From the NCBI RefSeq assembly GCF_003286085.1, contig NW_020825706.1, forward strand, positions 3,720,001 to 3,784,000: 64,000 bases of DNA. The letters run 5' to 3'. The position numbers and the translations under genes were made by a program. Source of the DNA: Drosophila persimilis (lineage: Eukaryota; Arthropoda; Insecta; Diptera; Drosophilidae). Of this stretch, positions 19,230 to 29,446 are shown one piece after another. The notes under the pieces are model-generated. The model saw nothing but the letters and a program-made list of their open reading frames with translations, had not been told where the DNA came from and did not search any database. Position 1 is the stretch's first letter. Each line of letters begins with the position of its first letter.

Positions 19230-19593
19230 TGTTCGGAGCAGAACCCAGCTGCTTACCAAATAGCACCTAATTCTTGGCCCTCAGCCGCTTATTTTGTTTG
19301 TTACTTATGTCTATGTCACTCATTTGTTTGTTAAAGCTTTGCGCGTGCTTGCCCTGCTAAACGCTCTCTGCCAGCTCGCTCTTCGCTATCTCCGCTTTGC
19401 GTCTGCCTACCGACGTCAGCCGAGCGAAGCTGCGCTCAGCGATCGGAGCGGCAATGTAAAGGGCAGGCAAGCCACACTTGCAATTTGGATGTCACGCATT
19501 AAAGAACATATCGCAATTTTATTTCTGCGCCGAGTTTTATTTAATTCGAATAATTAGTCGGCCGATTGGGGATAAAAAAACATTATCTCCACA
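19230..19593 (+). repeat. 5' LTR of element H
   Basis: TGTTCGGAGCAGAACCC to ...TTATCTCCACA. The two LTRs agree closely over their length, with the same CT-rich promoter-side block (gctctctgccagctcgctcttcg), and differ mainly by small insertions near position 20-45 (agcaccta here; cgattagc in the 3' LTR). Confidence 0.9.
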
Positions 19594-19600
19594 TAAAATT

Positions 19601-19618
19601 TGGTGACCCCGACGTGAT
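19601..19618 (+). promoter_or_regulatory. Primer binding site of element H
   Basis: TGGTGACCCCGACGTGAT lies a few bases inside the LTR. The same motif follows the LTRs of element C (43105, TGGTGACCCCGACCTTG) and J (31275, TGCTGACCCCGACGTGAT), so these three BEL elements share a primer type. Confidence 0.8.
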
Positions 19619-19997
19619 CTTTGAGTTGCAGTGTCAATTAATAATCATTCGCGATCGACATTCGTTAGCCTTAACAAATTTTCGGCGGTTAAGCACAATT
19701 CGGTGCTAAAACATACTTACATACACCTACATACACGCATTGCTGGCTATTAATTTCTCTGTCGCGACAATTCGGTCAGTGCAGTGCAGCGAACTCACTA
19801 ATACACACAAGCGGAGTACAAAGCGGAATCGGACAGCTCGCACAGCCGCACAGCTAAAGACATTAGCTGTAATCCCTTTGCTTTCGGTTCCCACGTTTAT
19901 ACGTATACAGGGTGTTTTTTTCGGTCGTGCTGAGTGACTCTTTTAAAACTTTTAAAACATAGCAGCACCTGAGCCTACCAATGTCGCGAACGCAGCA

Positions 19998-20141
19998 ATG
20001 CCGAGTGATGTAGATTTCTACAAGCACAAGGCCGAGTCCATCGCGCGCCAACTAAAGGCCATGGATCGCTTTCTCACCAAGGAAGAGCTTGCCGAGTTAG
20101 GCAGAACTTCAAGCTCGCTTAGAGCAAATCGAGCGAATGAA
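19998..20141 (+). pseudogene. gag: Gag N-terminus of element H, split by element I
   Basis: ATG 19998 opens MPSDVDFYKHKAESIARQL, a helical BEL gag start. Sequence after about 48 codons is interrupted by the LTR of element I at 20142. The frame resumes at 25826 in phase once I and one TGAA copy are disregarded, so the split came from insertion, not decay. The small frame continuing into the LTR is an artefact of the insertion. Confidence 0.8.
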
Positions 20142-20463
20142 TGTGGGATTTGGTGGGAGAGCAACAGAGTCTGTAGAGATAACAGAGGAAGTAACAGAGA
20201 GAGAGACTAGAAGCGGCCGTCGAACAAAGAGAGGAGAGAACACAGCTTCAACGATCGACGCCAATTAATTCGGTGCCAAAGTCTCACTCAGCCACACGCA
20301 AATTACGAGAGCAAATATCTGTGTTAATCAAAATATACATACTTAAAGCACAGCGACCGTTGTAATCATAACTAATCTTAAATAATATTCATAAATAAAG
20401 ACTAATTATAATAAAACCTGGCATCCTGGACTAAAGTACAACTACGGAAAATCCGGGGCCACA
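20142..20463 (+). repeat. 5' LTR of element I
   Basis: TGTGGGATTTGG ... GGGGCCACA, 322 bp, with an ataaataaag poly(A)-type signal near 20393. It differs from the 3' LTR at two visible positions (gcggccg/gcgcccg and aaagagagg/aaagcgagg). Confidence 0.9.
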
Positions 20464-20467
20464 ATTT

Positions 20468-20489
20468 TTGGGGGCTCAACCGAGATTTG
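20468..20489 (+). promoter_or_regulatory. Primer binding site of element I, tRNA-Pro-like
   Basis: TGGGGGCTCAACCGAGAT resembles TGGGGGCTCGTCCGGGAT, the complement of tRNA-Pro, with three differences. It begins five bases after the LTR end. Confidence 0.6.
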
Positions 20490-20925
20490 AACGATTACAA
20501 ACGGAAAGTCATCAAACTAAAGTTGTGTTTTACAAATATTGCGAGAACTCGGTGAATTGTGGTAGCGTTGTTTGGAACATTCTGGAAGAAATCTGCAAAA
20601 ACTCTGCTGCGCGAAAATTCAAACAAAAGGCAATTGGCAAAGCAGCGCGAGAGTGAGCAAGACGGCAGCAAGCAGCTACGGTAAAAAGGAGAAGAAAAAC
20701 CGAAGCAAACAGAATCAAGAGGAACGGCGTAAGCAGCAGAGACGGCGATAAAGAGACCCAGTACCCAATCTGAAGGCAACGCAAGACTTGGTGGATGGTC
20801 AGCAACGTGCAATAGGCAGGATCGTTCGCGGTGAGCATCATCTAGACAAGGAGAAAGGCGTGGAGCAGAGAAGGTAGCTAGTGGTTCGCAAGTACTGTAC
20901 GGCGAAAAAGGCGGCTGGTCACGAC

Positions 20926-21105
20926 GAAAATTCTGGAGCTGTGTTGGTGTGAAGACGACAGAAAATTCTGGAGCTGTGTTGGTGTGAAGACGACAGAAAA
21001 TTCTGGAGCTGTGTTGGTGTGAAGACGACAGAAAATTCTGGAGCTGTATTGGTGTGACGACGACAGAAAATTCTGGAGCTGTGTTGGTGCGACGACAACA
21101 AAAAA
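20926..21105 (+). repeat. 35-bp tandem repeat, five copies, in the leader of element I
   Basis: Units begin at 20926, 20961, 20996, 21031 and 21066, plus a decayed sixth; each starts gaaaattctggagctg. Unit 4 has a single change (gtatt for gtgtt). The period is not a multiple of three, so on the minus strand all three frames are open through the array; those frames are not genes. It sits between primer site and gag, where packaging signals normally lie. Confidence 0.9.
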
Positions 21106-21358
21106 ATTTTGGAATTGGTTGTTGTTGGTGAGTGCAAGCGAAATATTGCAAAGAAGCAGACAGACAAGAACGGCGGTAGCAGTGGTAATTAACATAGTGT
21201 TAAGTTTACATTTTCAATAACATAACATTAAGTTTAAAGAGCGGAATACTGTTAATTATTGTAAGGTCTGAGAGGAACTGGATTCTAAAACTGTATTTTG
21301 GCGAGCGAGCGGCATAGATCCATTTCTTATTCTATTATATTTCATACAAGTTGTAAAA

Positions 21359-24022
21359 ATGAATAGAGATGAGATTTTGGCACTGTTGGTGGCAGATTTG
21401 CGCGATAAATTGGCCGAGATAGGTTTAAATAGAACCGGAAGAAAAGTTGAATTGCAAAACAGACTGCTGGCTCACTATGGTTTTCAAACCGATCAAAACG
21501 ATGAAGAAGTTAGGGATGAGGGAGAGACTGCAGATGAGATTAATGAAGAGGTATCATTTAGAACAGTGGCCTCAAATAATGAACAAGCAAGGGGAAATGA
21601 AAGGCGAGATGAAAATCCAATTGGATCTGGTCAGAGGCGGCAAGCAGACAGTTCTAATTCAGGAAGATCATGGTTTACGTTGAAAGATGTAGAAGGCAGT
21701 GTGTCACAGTTTTCGGGTACAAGTTCACCAGACATTAATCAGTGGATCGAAGAACTCGAGGAGTGTGCACTCACGGTGGAATGGAACCAATTACAGGTGT
21801 TCATTTATGCCAAACAATTGCTCAGTGGGGCAGCGAAGCTTTTTATTCGAAGTCAACGGGAAATTCGTGATTGGAATGTTTTAAAGGGTGCATTGATCGA
21901 CGAATTTGGGGTGAAGGTGTCATCAGCTGAGATACATCGTAGGCTAGGGAAGCGGCAGAAGAGGAAGAACGAAACGTTGCACGAGTATCTGTACGCTCTG
22001 ATGGAGTTGGCAAAGCCAATCGAGATGGATGACGAAAGTTTAATTGAATATTTTGTCAACGGGATTCCAGATTCTAGTACAAACAAGGCTTTACTGTATC
22101 AAGCTAGGAATATGAGGCAATTGAAGGTGCAAATTGAGGCATACCAGAAAATGACAGGGTCGGTGAAATCACAAGGGAAGTTTGACTCACACTTCAATAA
22201 AGGAGAAAAAGAGTTAGTGAAATCAGCGGAAAAGTTTAAAAAGTGTTTTAACTGCGGAGATGAGTCGCATATTAAGCGGGATTGTCCAAAAAGAGATAAC
22301 AGGTGTTTCAGATGCAACCAGCTAGGACATAGAGCTGCTCAATGCAAGGTCGACATGGCGATTAAACAGGAGAAAGCAACCAATCTAGTTCTGGAGAATG
22401 GTAGGACAAAGCCATCAAGCACGTTCACTTCGTCAGGATTAGAGTTGAAATCGGTAAACTACGGAAAAGTTGTGTTTAAAGGATTGGTCGATACAGGTGC
22501 AGATTTGTGTCTTCTAAGCAGAAATGTGTTTTTGAAGCTTGGTAGAGGAAAACTGGCAGGACGTAGTAAATGTTTAACGGGAATTGGTGAAAGCCAAATT
22601 ATGACTTTCGGTAGTATCACAATATCTGTGCAGATTGATGACATTGACTTAATGGTAGAATTTCACGTAATTGCGGACGAGGACATGGGATTTGATGCTA
22701 TATTGGGTAGAACTCTTTTAGAGAGTTGGGACATGAAGGTAACAAGAGATGGAACAGCACTAGTCCTCAGATCAGGAAGTCAAGTAAGTACTAGGCGCAA
22801 TGGTCCAGAACATAGAGATGAAAAGGAAAATGTGAATTCATGTACGGAGTTGCTGAATGAGTTTCAGAGTTTGTGTATGGTGAACTTAGAGCAGAGTGAA
22901 GCTATAAATATTGATTTGTCACATTTGCCATATTCAGAGAGAGATCAAATAAGAAAGATAATTGAGGAATACAAGACGAGTCGAAATGTGCATTGCCCTA
23001 TAGAGATGAAAATTGTACTAACGGATGATTTATCTGTGTATCAGCATCCTAGGCGTATGGCTTATAGTGAGCAGAACATAGTAGACGAGCAGGTCAACGA
23101 GTGGTTAGCACAAAAGATAATAAAGCCCAGTACATCAGAATATGCCTCTCCCATTGTATTAGTACCAAAGAAGAATGGACAGAAACGTCTATGCTGCGAT
23201 TATCGCAAGTTAAATGAGAAAATAGTGCGAGATAACTTTCCGATGGTACAGATGCAGGATGTTATTGAGAAATTGCAAGGAGCTTTGATTTTTACGACAT
23301 TAGATTTGACTAACGGTTATTTCCACGTACCAGTTGAAGTTCAGTCACAAAAGTATACATCATTTGTAACGCAGAAAGGACAATATGAGTTCCTATTTGT
23401 ACCGTTTGGGATTTCGAATTCGCCAGCAATCTTCACACGTTTCATAGTTGCAGTAATGAGAGAATTGGTTCAGAAGGGTGACGCTGTAGTATATATGGAT
23501 GATATCATTATACCAAGTAAGGATGTTAAGGAAGGCTTACAGAAGTTGAAAAGAGTGCTAGAAGTGGCAGGAAAGAATGGTTTGAAGATAAACTGGAGTA
23601 AAGGTCAAATTTTGCAAAGTAAGGTAGATTTCTTGGGGTATGTTATACAAAATGGTACCATAACACCCGGTAAGGAGAAAACACAGTGTGTAGCAAACTT
23701 TCCGATCCCAAAAGATAAAAAAGCTATACAACGATTCATTGGGCTGACTTCTTATTTCAGGCAATTCATTGAAGGATACGCAGTCATAGCCAGGCCATTG
23801 TCGGATTTGTTGAGAAAGGATTCTAAGTTCGAGTTCAAGGAGTTGCAGCGATTAGCATTCGAGCAATTGAAAGCCGCTCTCACTAGGAAACCAGTTTTAC
23901 GATTGTACAATCCTAAATTATCTACGGAGATACACACGGATGCTTCTAAGTTAGGTTTTGGGGCTGTCTTGTTACAAAAGGATCCAGAAGATGGTCAGCT
24001 GCAAGAAAACAAAGCCATGTGA
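21359..24022 (+). CDS. gag-pol: Gag-protease-RT-RNase H polyprotein of element I
   Basis: ATG 21359 opens an 887-codon frame. Residues 1-45 (DEILALLVADLRDKLAEIGL) resemble a SAP DNA-binding motif. A retro-gag core follows, then two CCHC knuckles near 297 and 316 (CFNCGDESHIKRDC, CFRCNQLGHRAAQC), an aspartic protease near 377 (VDTGADLCLL), RT with DYRKLN near 614 and YMDDIIIPS near 712, connection (GLTSYFRQF) and the first RNase H motif (HTDASKLGFGA) near 860. The frame ends early at 24022 because a small deletion after DGQL removes part of RNase H and shifts the frame. Gag and pol in one frame, without a programmed shift, matches blastopia-like elements. Confidence 0.9.
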   Translation: MNRDEILALLVADLRDKLAEIGLNRTGRKVELQNRLLAHYGFQTDQNDEEVRDEGETADEINEEVSFRTVASNNEQARGNERRDENPIGSGQRRQADSSNSGRSWFTLKDVEGSVSQFSGTSSPDINQWIEELEECALTVEWNQLQVFIYAKQLLSGAAKLFIRSQREIRDWNVLKGALIDEFGVKVSSAEIHRRLGKRQKRKNETLHEYLYALMELAKPIEMDDESLIEYFVNGIPDSSTNKALLYQARNMRQLKVQIEAYQKMTGSVKSQGKFDSHFNKGEKELVKSAEKFKKCFNCGDESHIKRDCPKRDNRCFRCNQLGHRAAQCKVDMAIKQEKATNLVLENGRTKPSSTFTSSGLELKSVNYGKVVFKGLVDTGADLCLLSRNVFLKLGRGKLAGRSKCLTGIGESQIMTFGSITISVQIDDIDLMVEFHVIADEDMGFDAILGRTLLESWDMKVTRDGTALVLRSGSQVSTRRNGPEHRDEKENVNSCTELLNEFQSLCMVNLEQSEAINIDLSHLPYSERDQIRKIIEEYKTSRNVHCPIEMKIVLTDDLSVYQHPRRMAYSEQNIVDEQVNEWLAQKIIKPSTSEYASPIVLVPKKNGQKRLCCDYRKLNEKIVRDNFPMVQMQDVIEKLQGALIFTTLDLTNGYFHVPVEVQSQKYTSFVTQKGQYEFLFVPFGISNSPAIFTRFIVAVMRELVQKGDAVVYMDDIIIPSKDVKEGLQKLKRVLEVAGKNGLKINWSKGQILQSKVDFLGYVIQNGTITPGKEKTQCVANFPIPKDKKAIQRFIGLTSYFRQFIEGYAVIARPLSDLLRKDSKFEFKELQRLAFEQLKAALTRKPVLRLYNPKLSTEIHTDASKLGFGAVLLQKDPEDGQLQENKAM

Positions 24023-24629
24023 GGAAAACTATCATTCATACGAACTTGAAGTGCTAGCAGTAATAGGAGCATTGACTAAATGGCGTGTGTATGTTCTCGG
24101 ACTGAAATTAAAAATCATTACGGACTGTAACGCGTTTGCCATGACGATGAAAAAGAAAGACGTTCCATTAAGAGTAGCTAGGTGGGCAATGTATCTGCAG
24201 GACTACGATTACGAAATAGAACATCGTTCAGGATCGAAGATGCGACACGTAGACGCTCTCAGTCGAGTTGCTTGTTACGTATTAACAGAGAGTGTTATGC
24301 ACAGGCTTAAGGATGCGCAGTGTGCAGATGAATGGACAAGGGTGGTCAGAAATCTGGTGGAAAAGCAGGGATACGAGGATTATTATATGGCAAACCAAAT
24401 CTTATTCAAAGATCTAAACCGAGAGTTAATAGTTGTTCCATCTCAAATGGAAACCGAAATAATACAGATCGCCCACAGGCAGGGACATTTTTCGGTGAAG
24501 AAAACACAGGATCTGGTAGAGAAATCTTACTTTATCCCTAAACTAAGAAATAAAGTAGAAAGAGTGGTAGGCGGTTGCGTGCAGTGTATCTTAGTTAATA
24601 CAAAAGCGGCAGGCAAGAAGGGTACCTAA
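24003..24629 (+). pseudogene. pol: RNase H remainder and integrase zinc finger of element I
   Basis: The frame adjacent to the main one continues RNase H (KPCEENYHSYELEVLAV, ITDCNAFAMTM, MRHVDALSRV) and the integrase zinc finger (HRQGHFSVKKTQ ... CVQCILV). It terminates after AAGKKGT at a second frameshift near 24625. Compared with the expected sequence only a few bases are missing at each lesion. Confidence 0.85.
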
Positions 24630-25630
24630 CTCCCATTGACAAGGGTGATAAACCATTAGTTACCTATCACTTAGACCACGTCGGGCCGATGGAGATTACA
24701 AAGAAAAGATATAATCACATTTTGGTAGTTGTTGATGCATTTTCAAAATTCGTTTGGTTGTACCCCACACGTAGTACCGGAGTAGAGGAGTTGCTGAACT
24801 GTTTAGAAAGGCAAGCAGTATCATTTGGTAACCCATTCAGAATTGTCACTGATGGTGGCGCAGCTTTCACATCGCACTTATTCAAAGAGTACTGTGACAA
24901 GCAGAAGATATAACATTTGTTAATAGCTACAGGCGTACCTAGAGGCAATGGACAGGTCGAGAGAATGCACAAAATAGTAGTACCGATGCTGTCAAAGATG
25001 AGCTTAGATAATCCAGGAAATTGGTATAGGCACGTGGGTAGAGTGCAACAGATAATTAACAATGTCGAACCTAGGAGTACCAAAGTCGCCCCATTTAAGC
25101 TGCTAACAGGAGTAGACATGCGTATAGCGGACATAGCTGAATTGAGAGAATTGGTACAGCAGTCTCTCATAGGTGAGCTAGACGAAGATCGTGAGCAGTT
25201 AAGGAAAGAGGCTAGGGACAATATTCAGTCGTTGCAGGAAGAAAATAAGCGAGCCTTTGATAAAAAGAGAAAGGATGAAAAGCAGTACAAGATCAATGAC
25301 TTAGTTGCAATCAGGCGGACCCAATATGGTGTTGGATTGAAGTTGAGGGGAAAGTTTCTAGGGCCCTATAAGGTGGTCAAAATTCACAAGCACGGCCGGT
25401 ATGATGTAGAAAGAGTGGGTGAAGGGGAAGGCCCTTTTAAAACATCTACGGTGGCCGAATTTATGAAGGAGTTCGGGGCGAACTCTATGTCAGGAGGGCC
25501 GAATGTGGGATTTGGTGGGAGAGCAACAGAGTCTGTAGAGATAACAGAGGAAGTAACAGAGAGAGAGACTAGAAGCGCCCGTCGAACAAAGCGAGGAGAG
25601 AACACAGCTTCAACGATCGACGCCAATTAA
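24630..25630 (+). pseudogene. pol: Integrase core and C-terminus of element I, overlapping the 3' LTR
   Basis: The integrase core is present with all three acidic residues: YHLDHVGPM, VTDGGAAFTS and GNGQVERMHK. A single TAA at 24911-24913 interrupts it between the second and third. The C-terminal domain follows (LRGKFLGPYKVVKIHKHG). The coding frame runs 127 bp into the 3' LTR, ending at 25630. So the first third of each LTR encodes the polyprotein C-terminus (VGFGGRATESVEITEEV). Confidence 0.85.
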
Positions 25631-25825
25631 TTCGGTGCCAAAGTCTCACTCAGCCACACGCAAATTACGAGAGCAAATATCTGTGTTAATCAAAATATAC
25701 ATACTTAAAGCACAGCGACCGTTGTAATCATAACTAATCTTAAATAATATTCATAAATAAAGACTAATTATAATAAAACCTGGCATCCTGGACTAAAGTA
25801 CAACTACGGAAAATCCGGGGCCACA
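25504..25825 (+). repeat. 3' LTR of element I
   Basis: 322 bp, TGTGGG to CCACA, followed by TGAA and the continuation of H gag. Its first 127 bp also encode the end of pol. Confidence 0.9.
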
Positions 25826-27990
25826 TGAATGCGGATTTCGATGCCGCTCAAACGAGCCTTGAAAGGCTGGATTTCCTGCAGTTAGCCCATGATGCCCGGC
25901 TGGACTTTTCGAATGTTTATATCAAGGTTAGGTCCAGGCTGTCGCGGGAGTTGATGGCTGCTCGCACGGTAAATGTTGCCAATTCAACGGCTCGGCATAC
26001 TCTCGAGGGGAATTCGTCGTTGTTCGCCTATAATAGTATAGGCCGTTCTCGAATGCCCGAGTTGCAGCTTCCGCGATTCGGTGGGAACTACATGGATTGG
26101 CCAGAATTCCACTCGATGTTCTCGACAATGGTGCACAAAGACCATCGTATCCCAATCATCGAAAAATTCCAATATCTTCGTGGATGTCTAGATGGTGCTG
26201 CGCTGGATACGATTCGTTCCTTGGAACTTTCTGAGGAGAATTACGACAAGGCGTTGAATTTACTAATGTTGCGATTCGATAATAAACTGTTACATTTTCA
26301 GGCACACGTCAAGGCTATTTTCGGGCTGCAAGGGGTGGAGAAGGGCTCGGCTATCGGCTTGCGCGCGCTCAGCGATAAAATCAATTCGCACTTGCGTGTA
26401 CTTCAGACCTTGGCGACCCCACAGGAGATTTCCGATGGGTTGCTGATCTTCATCATAGGCACGAAATTGGACCACAAGACCAAGGAGAAATATGAGGAGA
26501 ACTTGCCGACGTCAGGATTGCCTCGGTGGTCAAGCATGGCCTCATTCTTGGAAGCAAGATGTCGGATGCTGGAAAATTTGGGATCGGCTATGGTAACAAT
26601 TCCTAGCCAGCAGGTGGGAGAAAGTAAACCTAGCACCCTAATCACCTCCATTAACGATCATAATAGCTCAACATGCAAGTATTGCAAATCTTCCGATCAC
26701 TACATATCCCGATGCCAGGCATTTCTAGATCTCCCTGTTTTTTCTCGATACAAGGAGGTGAAGAAGCGCCATTTGTGTCTAAACTGCCTCAACAAAGGCC
26801 ATTCATTGCAACGCTGCAAGTCAGGGGCATGTAGAAATTGCCTAGCCAAGCATCACACACTGCTCCACATGTAGTCGGGCGCTGACGCTGAGTTGCCGTC
26901 ACCGAGCATGGAACCTACCCAGCATGATCCTGCAAGTGCCCTAGTAGCAAGCAAATATACCAGCCCTCCCCCCTCGAGTCAGAAATCTCTGCCTAGCCAA
27001 AACGTGCTGCTAGCTACCTCAATCGTATATGTCAGGGGCCGTTTTGGATCGCTTATTCCATGTCGTGCCATTTTAGATTCCGCTTCTCAGGTTAACTTTA
27101 TAACATCGAGTCTCGCCAATCAGCTGCAGTTAGATCCTCACCCGTCTCACGTTCAAATCGCCGGTATTGGAGAGTCAATTCTACCATCCAGCATGGCTGT
27201 AGACATCGTCCTGCAATCTCAAGACAAAAGCTATCACGGTTTCCTCTCTGCAATTATCACTGCCTCAATCACAGGAATGCAGCCTAACTTCGGCCTAGAC
27301 GCAAAGGATTGGCCAATGCCAAATAATCTAAAACTGGCTGATCCTAATTTCGCCAAGCCCCAGCGTGTCGATCTGTTGATAGGTGCTGGTTTGTTCTTCG
27401 AATTAATGTGCGTTGGACAGATTCGACTGTCAGACCAATTGCCAACATTGCAGAAGACGAAACTTGGCTGGATAGTGTCAGGAAGTATTAAAAACTCTGA
27501 GAAAGCCCGTGCGGCGCTAGCAGTCGTTGAAGATCCCCCTGTCATCTCCGCTTGCGAGACTAATTTGTGCGATATTGTAAGGCGGTTTTGGGAAGTCGAT
27601 GGAGATTATTCGCACTCATCAATTTCGGAGGAAGATGTTCATTGCGAACCGCATTTCATCACAAACTGCATTCGCCTAGATTCCGGAGCTTACTCCGTGC
27701 GTTTACCAACCAAATTCAGTCTAGAGGAATTAGGAGAATCGTATCAGCAGGCGCTACGTAGATGTCTCAATTTGGAGAGGAAGCTAGCAAAAAATGCACA
27801 GCTTAAGGCAAAATATATGGAGTTTCTCCAGGAGTATCGTGATTTAGGACACATGTCGCCAGCTTCGCGGCAGTCAGACCTCCCGCAGTACTTCTTGCCT
27901 CACCATTGCGTCCACAAGCAGGATAGTACAACCACGAAATTACGCGTAGTGTTCGATGGATCTGCAAAAGAGCGTCTGGAGTATCACTGA
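25826..27990 (+). pseudogene. gag-pol: Gag, zinc knuckles, protease and RT start of element H
   Basis: The in-phase continuation of H gag carries the BEL core (ELQLPRFGGNYMDWPEF), cysteine knuckles (CKYCKSSDHYISRC; CLNCLNKGHSLQRCK; CRNCLAKHHTLLH) and, after one in-frame TAG at 26872-26874, the protease (AILDSASQVNFITSSL, with DSA in place of the usual DSG), the LGWIVSG linker and the RT N-terminus (HHCVHKQDSTTTKLRVVF). A frameshift at about 27985 ends the frame. The TAG sits at the gag-protease boundary. It could be a natural readthrough stop, but C and E have none at that place, so a mutation is more likely. Confidence 0.85.
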
Positions 27991-28216
27991 ATGATGCGCT
28001 AATGGCTGGACCCACCATCCAACCTAAAATTCTGATAACTCTGCTTCGTTTCCGCTTTTTTAAAGTCGCCTTGTGTGGCGATATCTGCAAAATGTACCGC
28101 TGGGTACGCGTTTCCCATCCCGATACGCACGTGCAGTGCATCCTATGGCGCAATGACCCGAAGGAGGAGATTCAGGTGTTCAAGTTGGAGACTGTTCCTT
28201 ACGGAAACAAACTACA
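27985..28216 (+). pseudogene. pol: RT fragment of element H, catalytic box deleted
   Basis: The next frame continues RT (LNDALMAGPTIQPKILITLL, then WRNDPKEEIQVFKLETVPYG) and then breaks at about 28216. The following sequence is already the pre-RNase H segment (RFYDPLGLISPIITKAKI). The segment with the YVDD box and thumb, present in C and E, is missing, so no RT activity is possible. Confidence 0.8.
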
Positions 28217-29446
28217 CTAGCTAGGTTCTACGATCCTCTAGGGCTCATCTCTCCCATCATCACAAAAGCTAAAATATTTATGCAGTCGCTATGGAACGAA
28301 AGCCTAAAGTTGAATTGGGACGAAAGCCTGCCCCAGGATCTACATACGACTTGGATTGAGCTGACTTCGCAGTTGTCGATGGTTGAAAACTTTAAGTTTC
28401 CACGTTACGTGCTTCGGCAGCAAGCCAAATTAGAAATGCACGCGTTTTGTGATGCGAGCCAAGCAGCATATGGCGCCTGTGTATACATGCGTTCGGAAGC
28501 TCTTGGCATTGTGCAAAGTCATCTCTTATGCTCTAAATCCAGAGTCGCGCCCTTGAAAAGTATGACTATCCCCAAGCTTGAGCTATCCGCTGCCCTCGTA
28601 TTAGCCGAACTAGTGTCCACCATAGTTAAGGGATTATCAGCTCCATGCCAAATACATTGCTGGTCGGATTCGTCCATAGCCCTTGCCTGGATTCGAGAAT
28701 CACCATTGAATTTTAATATATTTGTTTCTAATCGAGTTCAGCGGATTCAGGAGTTCAAGTTGAATCCTGCCGACATCATATCACGTGGATCCACGCCCGC
28801 TGAACTAATGGATAGCAGGCTTTGGATCTCTGGACCACCATTCTTACGTCTTGAGAGCTCAGAGTGGCCTGCAGGCTTGCAATTGCCGACCGATGTACCA
28901 GAACGTCGTCATGCAGCATTGGTTGTTTCAAACGAAAGGGATGTATCGTACGATTGCAAATTTCAAAACTCATTCGGATCCATGCAGCGCGTCTTTGCTT
29001 ACATATATCGATTCTACATTCTCAAGGACAAAGGCATAGCGCGGTCGAAGGGTCAACTTACCGTAATCGACATCAAAAATGGTACGCATTTGCTCATAAG
29101 GGCAATACAGCAGCAACAATTTTCGGAAGAGATAAGGGCCCTCGCCAGCAAACAGGCCCTACCGCCAAAAAGCACGATGGCCCCACTGAACCCATTTCTG
29201 GATAGCTTTGGATTGCTGCGGGTTGGAGGCCGCCTCCAAAATGCCGAATTGGACTACGACGCGAAGCACCCGATCCTGCTTCCTAAGGGACATCCTGTCA
29301 CTGTCTCTATTATTATCTTCTTTCACGAAAGGTTTCTCCACGCAGGAGCTCAAGGATTGCTCGGACTGCTTCGGCAAAAATTCTGGCCTATTGGTGGACG
29401 CAAATATGTTGCGGGAATCGCAAATGTGTTAGATGTTTTCGTTTGA
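28217..29446 (+). pseudogene. pol: RNase H and integrase zinc finger of element H
   Basis: One open frame of about 390 codons: LNWDESLPQDLHTTW, RNase H acidic motif in HAFCDASQAAYGACVY, IPKLELSAALVLAEL, HCWSDSSIALAWI, NPADIISRGS, the linker with LDSFGLLRVGGRL, and the zinc finger start (FHERFLHAGAQGLLGLL). It stops at 29446 just after the zinc finger, where sequence for the second cysteine pair and the catalytic core is altered or missing. Confidence 0.85.

Larger units (their letters stand above)
20142..25825 (+). mobile_element. Gypsy element I (micropia/blastopia-like, fused gag-pol), nested in H
   Basis: Two 322-bp LTRs (20142-20463 and 25504-25825) start TGTGGG and end CCACA. I could count only two mismatches between them by eye. 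TGAA flanks both sides (20138-20141 and 25826-25829). Between them lie a tRNA-Pro-like primer site, a leader with a 35-bp tandem repeat, and a single long gag-pol frame with a few late lesions. The near-identical LTRs and clear target duplication mark one of the youngest insertions in the window. It has no env. Confidence 0.9.

Noticed and set aside
20926..21105. CRISPR-like regular array
   Set aside because: The units are directly adjacent without unique spacers, in a retrotransposon leader of a eukaryotic genome. A tandem repeat explains it.
20495..21195. Three long overlapping minus-strand open frames with repeated SVVFTPTQLQNF-like peptides
   Set aside because: They are the reverse of the 35-bp tandem array and non-coding leader of element I. 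Openness in all frames follows from the repeat lacking stops, not from selection.
24000..24630. Programmed frameshifts in element I
   Set aside because: At both places coding sequence expected from related RNase H and integrase is missing, which indicates small deletions. No slippery heptamer with a pseudoknot is evident.
26860..26895. Readthrough stop between gag and protease in element H
   Set aside because: Possible, but the related C and E have an uninterrupted frame at this place and H is otherwise decayed, so a nonsense mutation is simpler.
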